From Hydrogenophaga sp. (GTDB taxonomy: Bacteria > Pseudomonadota > Gammaproteobacteria > Burkholderiales > Burkholderiaceae_C): 62,684 nucleotides of DNA. The first letter of the stretch is position 1; every line of letters begins with the position of its first letter. Under the pieces are notes generated by a model. That model saw only the letters and a list, made by a program, of their open reading frames with translations. It ran no database searches and was not told the DNA's origin. Position numbers and translations under genes: made by a program. The stretch covers positions 1 to 62,684 of the forward strand of contig JAUYSB010000077.1 in NCBI GenBank assembly GCA_030696525.1, in the 5' to 3' direction. Below, one piece after another: positions 10,564-19,323 of the stretch.

Positions 10564-11232
10564 ATGGCCTTGACCCTCGATCCGCGCGCCGTTCCTGTTG
10601 CCAGTGTGGACGACCACATGGACGCGGTGCCCGCGCCGCGTCTCACCGCCGAGGGCCTGCGCGCCGTGTTTGCCCAGCCGCCGGTCTGGGCGCCCGAGGT
10701 CTGGCACGAACGCAAGTTTGCCGACCGCGAGCCCGCCGATGCGGCGGTGCTTCTGGCCATCGTGTTGCGCGAGCGTCCAACCCTGCTGCTCACACAGCGC
10801 ACGGCCCACCTGTCCACCCATTCGGGGCAGGTGGCCTTTCCCGGCGGCCGGGTGGACGAGGAGGATGCCGATGTGGTGGCCGCCGCCCTGCGCGAGGCGC
10901 ACGAGGAGGTGGGACTGCTGCCGGAATTTGTGGAGGTGCTGGGCACCCTGCCGACCTACACCACAGGCACGGCTTTTGTGGTCACCCCGGTGGTGGCGCT
11001 GGTGCGCCCGGGTTTTGTGCTCACGCCCAACCCGCACGAGGTGGCCGACGCCTTCGAGGTGCCGCTGGACTTTCTGATGAACCCGGCCCACCACCGGCGC
11101 CATGTGGCCGAATGGGAGGGCGCGCGGCGCGAGTGGTTCTCCATGCCCTACGACGACGACGGGCGGGAGCGCTACATCTGGGGCGCCACCGCCGGCATGC
11201 TGCGCAACTTCTACCGCTTGCTGATCGCCTGA
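10564..11232 (+). CDS. NUDIX hydrolase, CoA pyrophosphatase type
   Basis: This 222-residue protein is of the UPF0035/NudL type, which hydrolyses coenzyme A and derivatives to 4'-phosphopantetheine and adenosine 3',5'-bisphosphate. The diagnostic CoA motif LLTQRTAHLSTHSGQVAFPGG is present around residues 77-98. It runs into a Nudix box (GGRVDEED then LREAHEEVGL) with the slightly longer spacing seen in this subfamily. It is followed 42 bases later by the CobD-like gene in the same direction. The start at 10564 is the only early ATG; no strong ribosome site is visible. Confidence 0.88.
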   Translation: MALTLDPRAVPVASVDDHMDAVPAPRLTAEGLRAVFAQPPVWAPEVWHERKFADREPADAAVLLAIVLRERPTLLLTQRTAHLSTHSGQVAFPGGRVDEEDADVVAAALREAHEEVGLLPEFVEVLGTLPTYTTGTAFVVTPVVALVRPGFVLTPNPHEVADAFEVPLDFLMNPAHHRRHVAEWEGARREWFSMPYDDDGRERYIWGATAGMLRNFYRLLIA

Positions 11233-11274
11233 AAGCTTGCGCCCAGTGGTGCCACACGCCGCTATCATGCCGCC

Positions 11275-12246
11275 ATGACATTTTTCGCGATCCTTCTGGC
11301 CTTGCTGGTCGAGCAGGCGCGCCCGCTGGCGTTTGACAACGCGGTGCAAAGCGGGCTGCGCGGCTGGACCCGCTGGGCGCGGCGCAGCCTGGACACCGGC
11401 CAGCCGCGCCAGGGCGCCATCGCCTGGGCCATTGCCGTGCTCGGGCCGGCTGCGCTGGCCGCTGCGGTGCACTGGCTGCTGTGGCAGTTCAGTCTGCTGC
11501 TGGCCTTTGTTTGGATGGTGGTGGTGCTCTACCACACGGTGGGTTTTCGCCAGTTCAGCCACCACTTCACCGAAATCCGCGATGCGCTGGAAGCCGGCGA
11601 CGAAGCCGCTGCCCGCCAGGCACTGGCGCGCTGGCAGCGCGTGGAGGTGAGCCAGATCGCGCGCGACGAGTTGCTGCGCCACGCCATCGAACATTCGGTG
11701 CTGGCCGCGCACCGCCACGTGTTCGGCGTGCTGGTGTGGTTTCTGGTGCTGGCCTTGCTGGGCCTGGGGCCGGCCGGCGCGGTGTTGTACCGGCTGGCCG
11801 AATACCTGTCGCGCAACTGGCAGGTCCGTCCCGACGGCACGCCCAGCGCCCACCTGCAGCGCGCGGCTGCCATGGCCTGGCACTGGGTGGACTACGTGCC
11901 GGTGCGGGTGACCGCGCTGGCGTTTGCGGTGGTGGGCAACTTCGAGGATGCGGTGGCCAGCTGGCGGCAGGACGCGGCGCGTTTCCCCAACCCCAACGAC
12001 GGCGTGGTGCTGGCCGCCACGGCCGGTGCCATCAACGTGCGGCTGGGCGGGCGGGCACTGGGCGATCTGGTGGCCTTGCCTGCACCGACCACGCCCGCCG
12101 GTGCCCCGGTGGACGATTCGGCGGTGTCCACCGACGGCCGCGAACCCCAGCTGGCCCACCTGGGCAGCGTGGTGGGCCTGGTGTGGCGCAGCGTGGTGAT
12201 GTGGATGTTGTTGCTGGCGCTGCTGACCCTGGCGCGCCTGCCCTGA
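11275..12246 (+). CDS. CobD/CbiB family membrane protein
   Basis: The 323-residue integral membrane protein has hydrophobic helices near residues 1-20, 45-85 and 145-170 and a last one at the C-terminus (about 300-320). It shows similarity to the CobD/CbiB/AmpE group (adenosylcobinamide-phosphate synthase), including the LLVEQxRP N-terminal motif and a late RxGG-like segment near residue 255. No other cobalamin genes are adjacent, so involvement in B12 synthesis is unproven and an AmpE-like signalling role is possible. A TATCAT element ends 6 bases before the ATG, suggesting a leaderless mRNA. The stop converges on rsgA. Confidence 0.8.
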   Translation: MTFFAILLALLVEQARPLAFDNAVQSGLRGWTRWARRSLDTGQPRQGAIAWAIAVLGPAALAAAVHWLLWQFSLLLAFVWMVVVLYHTVGFRQFSHHFTEIRDALEAGDEAAARQALARWQRVEVSQIARDELLRHAIEHSVLAAHRHVFGVLVWFLVLALLGLGPAGAVLYRLAEYLSRNWQVRPDGTPSAHLQRAAAMAWHWVDYVPVRVTALAFAVVGNFEDAVASWRQDAARFPNPNDGVVLAATAGAINVRLGGRALGDLVALPAPTTPAGAPVDDSAVSTDGREPQLAHLGSVVGLVWRSVVMWMLLLALLTLARLP

Positions 12247-12254
12247 GCTGTGGC

Positions 12255-13175
12255 TCAGTAGCGCGTGGCCGACAGCTCTTCGAACAAGCCCTGGTAGATG
12301 GCGTAGCGCTGCACCGAGATGCGTGGGGCTTGGGCGCGGTCCACCGCATCGCGCACGGCGCAGCCGGGTTCGTGCAGGTGGGTGCAGTTGTAGAAGCGGC
12401 AACTGCCCAGCAGCGGCGCAAAGTCGCGCATCAGGCTGGGCAGGCGGGTGGCGGCGATGTGGTGCAGGCCAAATTCCTGGAAGCCCGGCGAGTCGATCAG
12501 CCCGGTGGTTCGCGCTTCGTCCACCCAGTACCAGGTGGTGCTGGTGGTGGTGTGTTTGCCTGAATTGAGGGCGCGCGACACCTCGCCGGTCTGGGCGCCG
12601 GCGGTGGGCACCAGGCGGTTGATCAGCGTGCTTTTGCCGGCGCCCGATGGCCCCAGCACCAGGGTCGTACGGCCAGCCAACCGTGCCTGCAAGGCGGCCA
12701 GCGAGGCGTCTGGCGCCTCGCCGCCCTTGAGGCCCAGTTGCAGCACGGCGTGGCCCATGTCGCGGTAGGGGGCCAGGCGCGCCCAGGCGCGCGCATAGGC
12801 CTCGCCCAGGTCCATCTTGTTGAGCACCACCAGCGGTTCGATGCCTTCGGCCTCGGCCGCGATCAGCGCGCGGCTGAGCTGGCTTTCCGAAAACTCCGGG
12901 TCAGCCGCGAGCAGCACCAGCACCTGGTCGAGGTTGGCCGCGAAGGACTTGGTGCGTATCTCGTCCTGGCGGTAGAACAGGTTGCGCCGGGTGTCGACTT
13001 TTTCCACCGTGCCTTCGTCCTGGCTGGCCAGCCAGCGCACACGGTCGCCCACCACCACCTGGCTTTTTTTCCCGCGCGGGTGGCAGATCAGGCGGCTGCC
13101 GTCGGGTGACTCCACCAGGCAGTGCCGTCCGTGGGCGGCCACCACTAGGCCAGGGAGCAGGGCGGGCGCGTTCAA
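12255..13175 (-). CDS. rsgA: Ribosome small subunit-dependent GTPase A
   Basis: RsgA is a circularly permuted GTPase that assists late maturation of the 30S subunit. The 306-residue product has an N-terminal OB fold. The permuted G motifs follow: G4 NKMD near 118, G1 GPSGAGKST near 175 and G3 DSPGFQEFG near 228. A C-terminal zinc-binding cluster (CRFYNCTHLHEPGC) lies near 257-270. The start codon is TTG at 13175, overlapping the TGA of the upstream M48 protease gene by four bases (TTGA), so translation is likely coupled. No alternative ATG fits the N-terminus [12 protein letters not shown]. Confidence 0.93.
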   Translation of the reverse strand: MNAPALLPGLVVAAHGRHCLVESPDGSRLICHPRGKKSQVVVGDRVRWLASQDEGTVEKVDTRRNLFYRQDEIRTKSFAANLDQVLVLLAADPEFSESQLSRALIAAEAEGIEPLVVLNKMDLGEAYARAWARLAPYRDMGHAVLQLGLKGGEAPDASLAALQARLAGRTTLVLGPSGAGKSTLINRLVPTAGAQTGEVSRALNSGKHTTTSTTWYWVDEARTTGLIDSPGFQEFGLHHIAATRLPSLMRDFAPLLGSCRFYNCTHLHEPGCAVRDAVDRAQAPRISVQRYAIYQGLFEELSATRY

Positions 13176-14473
13176 GCGCGGCCCACCAGCGCAGGTGCCG
13201 CAGGTGCCGTGGCCGAAGCGCCGAGTCGGGCCAGCCGCTCGCTGGCCGGCGGGTGCGAGTAGTAAAAGCGGGCAAACAGCGGGTCGGGCGTCAGCGTGCT
13301 GGCGTTGTCCTTGTAGAGCTTGAGCAGGGCGCTGCCCAGGTCGGCACCGCTGGTTTGCGCCACCGCGTAGGCGTCGGCCTCGAACTCGTGTTGGCGCGAG
13401 AGCTGTGCGGCCAGCGGCGACAGGAAATAGCTCAGCAGCGGCACCACCATCATGAACAGCAGCAAGGCCAGCGCGTCGTTGGCAGCGTCCATGGAAGGCA
13501 CCACGCCCAGGCCGAAGTAGAACCAGGCTTGCTGGCTCAGCCAGCCCAGGGCGGCAAAACCCAGCAGGCTCAAGCCAAACAGGCTGACGATGCGTTTGAT
13601 GACGTGGCGGTGTTTGTAGTGGCCCAGCTCATGGGCCAGCACCGCGTCCACCTCGGGCGGGCTCAGTTGCTGCAACAAGGTGTCGAAAAATACCACCCGT
13701 TTGGCCGCGCCAAAGCCGGTGAAGTAGGCGTTGGCGTGGGCGCTGCGGCGGCTGCCGTCCATCACGAACAGGCCTTTGGCGGCAAAACCGCAACGCTGCA
13801 TGAGCGCGCTCACGCGGTTTTTCAGGGTCTCGTCTTCCAGCGGCTGGAACTTGTTGAACAGCGGCGCGATGACCGTGGGGTAGAGCACCAGCATGAGCAG
13901 GTTGAAGCCCATCCACACGCCCCAGGCCCACAGCCACCACAGCGGGCCGGCGCTGGCCATCAGCCACAACACCAGGGCCGCAATCGGCAGGCCGATGAGG
14001 GCGCCCACCAGTGTGGATTTCACGATGTCGCTCAACCACAGGGCCGGTGTGTTCTTGTTGAAGCCGAAACGCTGCTCCAGCCGGAAGGTGCTGTACCAGG
14101 ACAGCGGCAGCTCGATCAGCCCGCCGATGAACACAAACGCCGCCAGCAGCGCAAGTTGCTGCGCCATGCCGGCCCCCAGCCATTGCAGCAGCGTCTGGTT
14201 GAGCAGGTGAAGGCCGCCCAACAGCGTCCAGCCCAGGGCCACGGCGGCACTCAGGGCCACGTCGATCAGGCCCAGGCGGGACTTGGCGATGGTGTAGTCC
14301 GCCGCCTTCTGGTGGGCGCTCAGCGGCACCTGATCGACAAAAGCGGCGGGCACGGCGTGGCGGTGCTGCGCCACGTGGCGCACCTGGCGCGCGGCCAGCC
14401 AGAAGCGCACGCCCACCTGCAGCAGCAGCAGGGCGCAGAACACCAGCGAAAAGACGAGGGGGGAGGAGGGCAT
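13172..14473 (-). CDS. M48 family zinc metalloprotease (Ste24/CAAX protease type)
   Basis: The 433-residue membrane protease has the zinc motif [10 protein letters not shown] (HExxH) near residue 288 and the third-ligand glutamate in a downstream EFEADAYA segment. Multiple transmembrane helices lie near 5-25, 65-90, 105-125, 150-200 and 300-345. This layout matches Ste24-type CAAX proteases, which in bacteria are thought to act in membrane protein quality control. The start at 14473 ([12 protein letters not shown]) is chosen because upstream codons are non-homologous and overlap the divergent orn gene. It forms a coupled pair with rsgA. Confidence 0.9.
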   Translation of the reverse strand: MPSSPLVFSLVFCALLLLQVGVRFWLAARQVRHVAQHRHAVPAAFVDQVPLSAHQKAADYTIAKSRLGLIDVALSAAVALGWTLLGGLHLLNQTLLQWLGAGMAQQLALLAAFVFIGGLIELPLSWYSTFRLEQRFGFNKNTPALWLSDIVKSTLVGALIGLPIAALVLWLMASAGPLWWLWAWGVWMGFNLLMLVLYPTVIAPLFNKFQPLEDETLKNRVSALMQRCGFAAKGLFVMDGSRRSAHANAYFTGFGAAKRVVFFDTLLQQLSPPEVDAVLAHELGHYKHRHVIKRIVSLFGLSLLGFAALGWLSQQAWFYFGLGVVPSMDAANDALALLLFMMVVPLLSYFLSPLAAQLSRQHEFEADAYAVAQTSGADLGSALLKLYKDNASTLTPDPLFARFYYSHPPASERLARLGASATAPAAPALVGRA

Positions 14474-14532
14474 GGGGCCCGAGTCTATCGAAACGGGGTG
14501 GTCGGGCCGCCACATCGGCGAAAATCCACGCC

Positions 14533-15159
14533 ATGAACATGCAATCCTCTTCTTCGGCCACCGGAGCCGACACGTCAAAAACGGCGCCCGAAACGGCACC
14601 TGAAGCGGCGCCCACCTTGGCGCGCAGCGACCAGAACCTGGTCTGGATCGACTGCGAAATGACCGGGCTGGACCCGGAAGTCGAGCGACTGATCGAAATC
14701 GCCGTCGTGGTGACCGGCCCCAACCTGGAGCCGCGCATCGAAGGCCCGGTGCTGGTGATCCACCAGAGTGACGCCGTGCTCGACGCCATGGATGCCTGGA
14801 ACAAGGGCACCCACGGGCGCAGCGGCCTGATCGCCAAGGTCAAGGCCAGCACCGTGACCGAGGCGCAGGCCGAGGCCGAGCTGATCGCCTTCATCTCGCA
14901 GTACGTGCCCAAGGGCAAGTCGCCCATGTGTGGCAACACCATCGGGCAGGACCGGCGTTTTCTGGTCAAGTACATGCCCAAGCTGGAGGACTTCCTGCAC
15001 TACCGCAACCTCGACGTGAGCACCCTGAAGGAGCTGGCCAAACGCTGGCGGCCCGAGGCCTACGCCAGTTTCAAGAAAAAGCAGCTGCACACGGCGCTGG
15101 CCGACGTGCACGAGTCCATCGACGAACTCGAACACTACCGCGAGCATTTGCTCAAATGA
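14533..15159 (+). CDS. orn: Oligoribonuclease
   Basis: Orn is a 3'-5' exoribonuclease of the DEDDh family that degrades dinucleotides and pGpG, the product of c-di-GMP breakdown. The 208-residue protein has ExoI (WIDCEMTGL, residues about 38-46), ExoII around [10 protein letters not shown] and Exo[14 protein letters not shown] near 186, with all acidic residues and the histidine present. The N-terminus is ~25 residues longer than in E. coli and is Ser/Thr/Ala-rich; a start at codon 3 is equally possible. A GAAAAT element ends 7 bases before the ATG. It is relevant that a c-di-GMP phosphodiesterase is encoded 5 kb away. Confidence 0.95.
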   Translation: MNMQSSSSATGADTSKTAPETAPEAAPTLARSDQNLVWIDCEMTGLDPEVERLIEIAVVVTGPNLEPRIEGPVLVIHQSDAVLDAMDAWNKGTHGRSGLIAKVKASTVTEAQAEAELIAFISQYVPKGKSPMCGNTIGQDRRFLVKYMPKLEDFLHYRNLDVSTLKELAKRWRPEAYASFKKKQLHTALADVHESIDELEHYREHLLK

Positions 15160-15185
15160 AAACGGGGCCTTGAAGGCCCCGTTTT
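15159..15185. terminator. Bidirectional terminator between orn and pit
   Basis: A near-perfect inverted repeat, AAAACGGGGCC-TTGAA-GGCCCCGTTTT, overlaps the orn stop. It gives a GC stem with a U-run in both directions, and so serves orn and the convergent phosphate permease gene. Confidence 0.85.
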
Positions 15186-15204
15186 CATTGCACGTGTGCA
15201 GGCT

Positions 15205-16215
15205 TCAAAACAGCGTGAAACTGACCCAGTAGGCCACCGCCGCCACAAAGGCCGAAGCGGGAATGGTCAGCACCCACGCCCAGACGATGTTGCCGGCCAC
15301 ACCCCAGCGCACCGCACTGGCGCGCTGCACCGAACCCACGCCCACAATGGCGCCGGTGATGGTGTGGGTGGTGGAGACGGGCACACCGAGCATGGTGGCC
15401 AGGAACAGGGTCATGGCACCGCCGGTTTCGGCGCAGAAGCCGCCCACCGGTTTGAGCTTGGTGATCTTCTGGCCCATGGTCTTGACGATGCGCCAGCCGC
15501 CGAACATGGTGCCCAGGCCAATGGCGGCGTAACACGAGACGATGACCCAGGTGGGCGGCGCGGCGTCGCTTTTGGCGGCGTAGCCGGTGGCGATCAGCAG
15601 CATCCAGATGATGCCGATGGTTTTCTGCGCGTCGTTGCCGCCGTGGCCCAGGCTGTAGGCACCGGCCGACACCAGTTGCAGGCGGCGGAACCAGCTGTCC
15701 ACACTCGAGGGGCGGGTGCGTCGGAAGATCCAGGCCACCGCCACCATCATCAGCGAGCCCAGTGTGAAGCCGAGGAAGGGCGACACGAAGATGAAGGCCA
15801 CCGTGCGCATGATGCCGCTGGCCACCAGCGCGCCGACACCGGCCTTGGCGATCACCGCGCCCACGATGCCGCCGATCAGCGCGTGCGAGGAGCTGCTGGG
15901 AATGCCGTAGTACCAGGTGATGACGTTCCAGGTGATGGCGCCGATCAGCGCACCAAACACCACGTGCACGTCGATCACGCTCGGGTCGGCAATGCCCTTG
16001 CCCACGGTGGCCGCCACGCTGAGGTGGAACACGAAGATGGCCACGAAGTTGAAGAAGGCCGCGAACACCACCGCCTGGCCCGGCTTGAGCACGCCGGTGG
16101 AGACCACCGTGGCGATCGAGTTGGCGGCGTCGTGAAAGCCGTTCATGAAGTCGAACACCAGGGCCAGGGCCACCAGCATCACCACCACCCACAGGGTGGC
16201 CTGAACCGTTGTCAT
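15205..16215 (-). CDS. pit: Low-affinity inorganic phosphate transporter, Pit family
   Basis: This 336-residue inner-membrane phosphate permease has about ten helices. The two PiT signature repeats are visible: FDFMNGFHDAANSIATVVSTGVL near residues 22-44 and the inverted copy around GVPVSTTHTITGAIVGVG near 280. Such proteins co-transport neutral metal-phosphate with protons. It follows the DUF47 gene by 16 bases, the usual operon order. The ATG at 16215 directly precedes the first helix and is preceded by a GGAGC ribosome site. Confidence 0.94.
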   Translation of the reverse strand: MTTVQATLWVVVMLVALALVFDFMNGFHDAANSIATVVSTGVLKPGQAVVFAAFFNFVAIFVFHLSVAATVGKGIADPSVIDVHVVFGALIGAITWNVITWYYGIPSSSSHALIGGIVGAVIAKAGVGALVASGIMRTVAFIFVSPFLGFTLGSLMMVAVAWIFRRTRPSSVDSWFRRLQLVSAGAYSLGHGGNDAQKTIGIIWMLLIATGYAAKSDAAPPTWVIVSCYAAIGLGTMFGGWRIVKTMGQKITKLKPVGGFCAETGGAMTLFLATMLGVPVSTTHTITGAIVGVGSVQRASAVRWGVAGNIVWAWVLTIPASAFVAAVAYWVSFTLF

Positions 16216-16231
16216 GGTCGGGGCTCCGGCT

Positions 16232-16879
16232 TCAGGAGTTTTCGAGGACGATGCCCTCGATCTCGTTGGCCACGTCCTCGCACTTGTCGGTGATGGTTTC
16301 CAGCAGCTCGTAGATGGCCTTGAGCTTGATGACTTCGCGCACGTCGGGCTCTTCGCGGAACAGCTTGCTCATGGCGGTGCGCATCACGCGGTCGGCGTCC
16401 GATTCGAGCTTGTCGATTTCTTCGCAGGTCTTGAGTGCGGCCTCGGCGGTCTTCTGGTCACCGATCTTGCCCAGCATGCCCACCACGTCCTTGAGGCGCT
16501 CACAGCACTTGACGCTGAGTTCGGTCAGGCGGGTGATCTCGGCCGTCATGTGGCGCACGTCGTACAGCGCCATGGTCTCGGCCGAATCCTGGATCAGGTC
16601 GGCCACATCGTCCATGGTGTTGATCAGCGAGTGGATCTGCTCGCGGTCGATGGGCGTGATGAAGGTGGTGTGGATCAGGCGGTTGACCTCGGCCGTCACG
16701 CGGTCGGCGGCACGCTCGGCGGTGTCCACCTCCTGGTTGTACTTTTCGCGCAGTTCCACGTCGGCGTAGTTGGCCACCAGTTTCGCGAAGGCCTGGGCGG
16801 CCTCCACGATGTGGGTCGCGTGCTGGTTGAACATCTCGAAAAAATTGCCCTCGCGGGGCAACAGCTTGCCAAACAGCAT
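16232..16879 (-). CDS. DUF47 family PhoU-like protein
   Basis: This 215-residue soluble all-alpha protein is of the DUF47 (YkaA/TIGR00153) family, distantly related to PhoU and almost always encoded next to a Pit transporter, whose activity it is thought to modulate. Visible landmarks are the N-terminus MLFGKLLPREGNFFEMF and metal-coordinating acidic/His positions spread along the helices (for example DVADLIQD and LExDADRVMR). It is the first gene of the pair with pit. A TAAAAT -10 and a U-loop hairpin lie just upstream. Confidence 0.9.
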   Translation of the reverse strand: MLFGKLLPREGNFFEMFNQHATHIVEAAQAFAKLVANYADVELREKYNQEVDTAERAADRVTAEVNRLIHTTFITPIDREQIHSLINTMDDVADLIQDSAETMALYDVRHMTAEITRLTELSVKCCERLKDVVGMLGKIGDQKTAEAALKTCEEIDKLESDADRVMRTAMSKLFREEPDVREVIKLKAIYELLETITDKCEDVANEIEGIVLENS

Positions 16880-16907
16880 GGCGTCTCCATCACGGTGAAT
16901 ATGAAAT

Positions 16908-16943
16908 TGCCGTTACAAAAAAACGGCAGAAAGATGAATTTTA
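16908..16943 (-). promoter_or_regulatory. -10 element and 5' hairpin of the DUF47-pit operon
   Basis: On the minus strand TAAAAT (16943-16938) is followed about 10 bases later by a perfect 7-bp hairpin, TGCCGTT-TTTTTGT-AACGGCA (16928-16908), whose loop is U-rich. The hairpin would lie at the very 5' end of the mRNA, 29 bases before the DUF47 start. No clear -35 or Pho box is visible. Confidence 0.4.
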
Positions 16944-16985
16944 GCCGTCGCCTGTGCCGCGTCCCCGATGTTTGTGTCGCGGGAA

Positions 16986-17014
16986 TTGTGGAAAACCCGA
17001 ATCCGTGCCATAAT
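16986..17014 (+). promoter_or_regulatory. Strong sigma70-type promoter for the RNA helicase
   Basis: TTGTGG and CATAAT are separated by exactly 17 bp, one of the best housekeeping promoter matches in the window. Transcription would begin near 17021, giving a 5' leader of about 310 nt before the helicase start at 17331. It is divergent from the DUF47-pit promoter. Confidence 0.65.
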
Positions 17015-17020
17015 CAGTGG

Positions 17021-17330
17021 CTGTCTTGCATTCGGCAAGGCAGATGTGTACATCTCCTTCACGCACCTGGCCCAAGCGCCCTGCGGGTGTCGTTCCTCAG
17101 TCGATTGGCTGGAACGGCTCGCAAACGCTACACAAGGGCCCACGCACACGCAGCTGCAGCGTCCGGTTCCTTTTTTTGAACCGCTCGCCGATGAAGCCGC
17201 CAGCGCGCTGACCGTTTGATGGTTGATGTTTTGTAACCACGAACGGATCAAGCGCCCCGGCGCCGCTCTTCTACGGGCGGCCTGCCCAGCGTTTCATTCG
17301 ATCAATTGCGCCTGATGCGCAAGGACGAAC
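17021..17330 (+). promoter_or_regulatory. Structured 5' leader RNA of the DEAD-box helicase gene
   Basis: This ~310-nt stretch has no convincing gene and holds a series of hairpins. CTGTCTTGC-ATTCG-GCAAGGCAG (17021-17043) is a 9-bp stem with one GU pair starting at the predicted +1. GATG-TGTA-CATC occupies 17043-17054. CGTTCC and GGAACG (17091-17116) enclose an inner AGTC/GGCT stem. CGGTTC and GAACCG (17164-17183) enclose a loop of seven U. The ribosome site AAGGA sits 5 bases before the ATG. Long leaders are known to control cold-shock RNA helicases such as deaD/csdA through mRNA structure; an analogous autoregulatory role here is inference. A stand-alone small RNA is an alternative. Confidence 0.5.
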
Positions 17331-19247
17331 ATGAGCGACTTTGAAGTCCGCGGCGAAACCGCGACCGACACCCTTTCCAACACCTCCGTCGAGCAGATGC
17401 TCGACACCTCCACCGCCGCGTTCGACGTGGTAGCCGAGGCCGCTGCCGAACCCAATGGTTTCGAGCTGCTGGGCCTGGCCCCCGAGCTGGTGCGCGCCGT
17501 GGCCGACCTCGGCTATGTGCAGCCCACCGCCGTGCAGAACGCCGTGGTGCCTGACGCCATGAACCCCGGCCTGGCCGGTGGCCGCTACACCGACCTGATG
17601 GTCTCCAGCCAGACCGGCAGCGGCAAGACCGCCGCCTTCCTGCTGCCCGTGTTGCACACCCTGCTGCAACAGCAGGCCGACGCCGAAGCCGCCGAGCGCG
17701 CCGAATTCGATCGCCTGACCGCTGAAGCCGCCGCCCGTGGCGAAGCCGCACCGAAGCGCCCCAAGCGCAAGAGCCCGCTGGACCCGCGCCACTTCAAGGC
17801 CGCCACGCCCGGCGCCCTGATCGTGTGCCCGACACGCGAGCTGGCCCAGCAGGTGGCGCACGACGCCATCGAACTGGTGGCCCATTGCCGTGGCCTGCGC
17901 GTGGCCAACGTGGTGGGCGGCATGCCTTACCAGTTGCAGATCGCCAAGCTGCAGAACGCCGACCTGGTGGTGGCCACCCCCGGCCGCCTGCTCGACCTGC
18001 AGCGCTCGCAGCAGATCAAGCTCGACAAGGTGCAGTTCCTGGTGGTGGACGAAGCCGACCGCATGCTGGACCTGGGCTTCTCCGATGACCTGGCCGAGTT
18101 CAACCAGCTCACCCGCGATCGCCGCCAGACCATGATGTTCAGCGCCACCTTCGCGCCGCGCATCCAGCAACTGGCCATGCGTGTGATGCACGACGGTGGC
18201 AAACACGTCAAGCGCGTGCAGATCGACAGCCCGCAGGAGAAACACGCCAACATCAAGCAGGTGCTGTTCTGGGCCGACAACGCCCAGCACAAGCGCGCGC
18301 TGCTCGACCACTGGCTGCGTGACGCCACCATCAACCAGGCCAACGTGTTCGCCAGCACCCAGATCGAGTGCGACGGCCTGGCCGAAGACCTGCAGCAAGC
18401 CGGCTTTGACGCCGTGGCCCTGCACGGTGCCCTGAGCCAGGGCCTGCGCAACCGCCGCCTGATGGCGCTGCGCGACGGCCGTGTGCAAATCCTCGTCGCC
18501 ACCGACGTGGCCGCGCGTGGCATCGACGTGCCCACCATCACCCACGTGTTCAACTTCGGCCTGCCCATGAAGGCCGAGGACTACACCCACCGCATTGGCC
18601 GCACTGGCCGCGCCGGCCGCGATGGCCTGGCCGTGACCTTTGCCGAGTTCCGCGACCGCCGCCGCATCGGCGACATCGAGGCCTACAGCCAGCAGCGCTT
18701 CAAGGCCGAGGTCATCCCCGGCATGGAGCCCAAGGAGCGTGCACCCGCACCGGCCCGTGCCGAGCGTGGCCGTCCCGGCGGTGACCGCGGCAGCCGCTTC
18801 GGCGGTCGCCCGGAAGGCCGTGGTTTTGGTGGCGGTTTCGGCCGCGCCGACAAGGGCCGTTTTGAAGGTGGTCGCCCCGAAGGTCGCTTTGAAGGCGCCC
18901 GTCCGGAAGGCCGCCCCGAAGGCCGCTTCGACAACCGCCCCGCAGGCCGCTTCGAGGGCCGTCCGGAAGGTCGCCCTGACAACCGCTCTGACAACCGTTT
19001 CGACCCGCGTGGCGCCGCCCCGTCGCCCTTCGAGCGTGGTGCCCGTCCGGCCGAACGCAGCTTTGACCGCAATGACCGTGGCCAAGACCGTTTTGCCGAC
19101 CGCGCCGCACCGCGTTTTGAAGACCGTGCCCGCACCGGCGCACCGCGTCACGCGCCCGGCGCTCACCGTGGCGCCGAGCGCACCGGTGCACCCGCTGGCA
19201 ACGGCGGCTTTGGTGGCCGTCCGCAAGCGCGTCGCGCGCCCCGCTGA
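17331..19247 (+). CDS. DEAD-box ATP-dependent RNA helicase, RhlE-like
   Basis: The 638-residue product has all core DEAD-box motifs. Motif I SQTGSGKTAAFLLP lies near residue 90, Ia PTRELAQQ near 168, II VVDEADRMLD near 240, III SATF near 270, and VI HRIGRTGRAGRDG near 420. A charged insertion of about 40 residues (QQQADAEAAERAEF onward) separates motifs I and Ia. The last ~170 residues are a low-complexity Arg/Gly/Phe/Pro tail with RPEGR/RFEGR repeats, typical of RNA-annealing tails. It probably remodels structured RNA in ribosome assembly or mRNA decay. The start is set by AAGGA five bases upstream. Confidence 0.93.
   Translation: MSDFEVRGETATDTLSNTSVEQMLDTSTAAFDVVAEAAAEPNGFELLGLAPELVRAVADLGYVQPTAVQNAVVPDAMNPGLAGGRYTDLMVSSQTGSGKTAAFLLPVLHTLLQQQADAEAAERAEFDRLTAEAAARGEAAPKRPKRKSPLDPRHFKAATPGALIVCPTRELAQQVAHDAIELVAHCRGLRVANVVGGMPYQLQIAKLQNADLVVATPGRLLDLQRSQQIKLDKVQFLVVDEADRMLDLGFSDDLAEFNQLTRDRRQTMMFSATFAPRIQQLAMRVMHDGGKHVKRVQIDSPQEKHANIKQVLFWADNAQHKRALLDHWLRDATINQANVFASTQIECDGLAEDLQQAGFDAVALHGALSQGLRNRRLMALRDGRVQILVATDVAARGIDVPTITHVFNFGLPMKAEDYTHRIGRTGRAGRDGLAVTFAEFRDRRRIGDIEAYSQQRFKAEVIPGMEPKERAPAPARAERGRPGGDRGSRFGGRPEGRGFGGGFGRADKGRFEGGRPEGRFEGARPEGRPEGRFDNRPAGRFEGRPEGRPDNRSDNRFDPRGAAPSPFERGARPAERSFDRNDRGQDRFADRAAPRFEDRARTGAPRHAPGAHRGAERTGAPAGNGGFGGRPQARRAPR
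18858..19005 (+). repeat. RFEGxRPEGR protein repeat in the helicase tail
   Basis: A degenerate tandem array of 4-5 residue units (RFEG, RPEG, RPDN and similar) is encoded here, with matching near-repeats in the DNA such as cgtccggaaggccgc. It lies within the intrinsically disordered RGG-like tail. Copy number may vary among strains. Confidence 0.6.
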
Positions 19248-19286
19248 AGTCTGCTGAAGTCAGCTTGACTTCGGCCCCGTGAACAA

Positions 19287-19307
19287 GCCGCCTTCGGGCG
19301 GCTTTTT
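19287..19307. terminator. Terminator after the helicase gene
   Basis: A 6-bp GC stem with a TTCG tetraloop (GCCGCC-TTCG-GGCGGC) is followed by TTTTT, 40 bases after the helicase stop. Two A residues precede the stem, so it may act weakly for the convergent GGDEF-EAL gene too. Confidence 0.85.
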
Positions 19308-19323
19308 CATGCGCGCTGCGCTG

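Noticed and set aside
13106-14536. Long open frame antisense to the M48 protease gene
   Set aside because: No domain is visible and its composition mirrors codon bias; the sense gene has HExxH and correct membrane topology.
16880-16960. Pho box upstream of the DUF47-pit operon
   Set aside because: No pair of CTGTCAT-like direct repeats at 11-bp spacing is present; the region shows a hairpin and a -10 instead.
16968-17219. Small protein encoded in the helicase leader region
   Set aside because: The frame contains the strong promoter and would have no ribosome site; the region is better explained as promoter plus structured leader.
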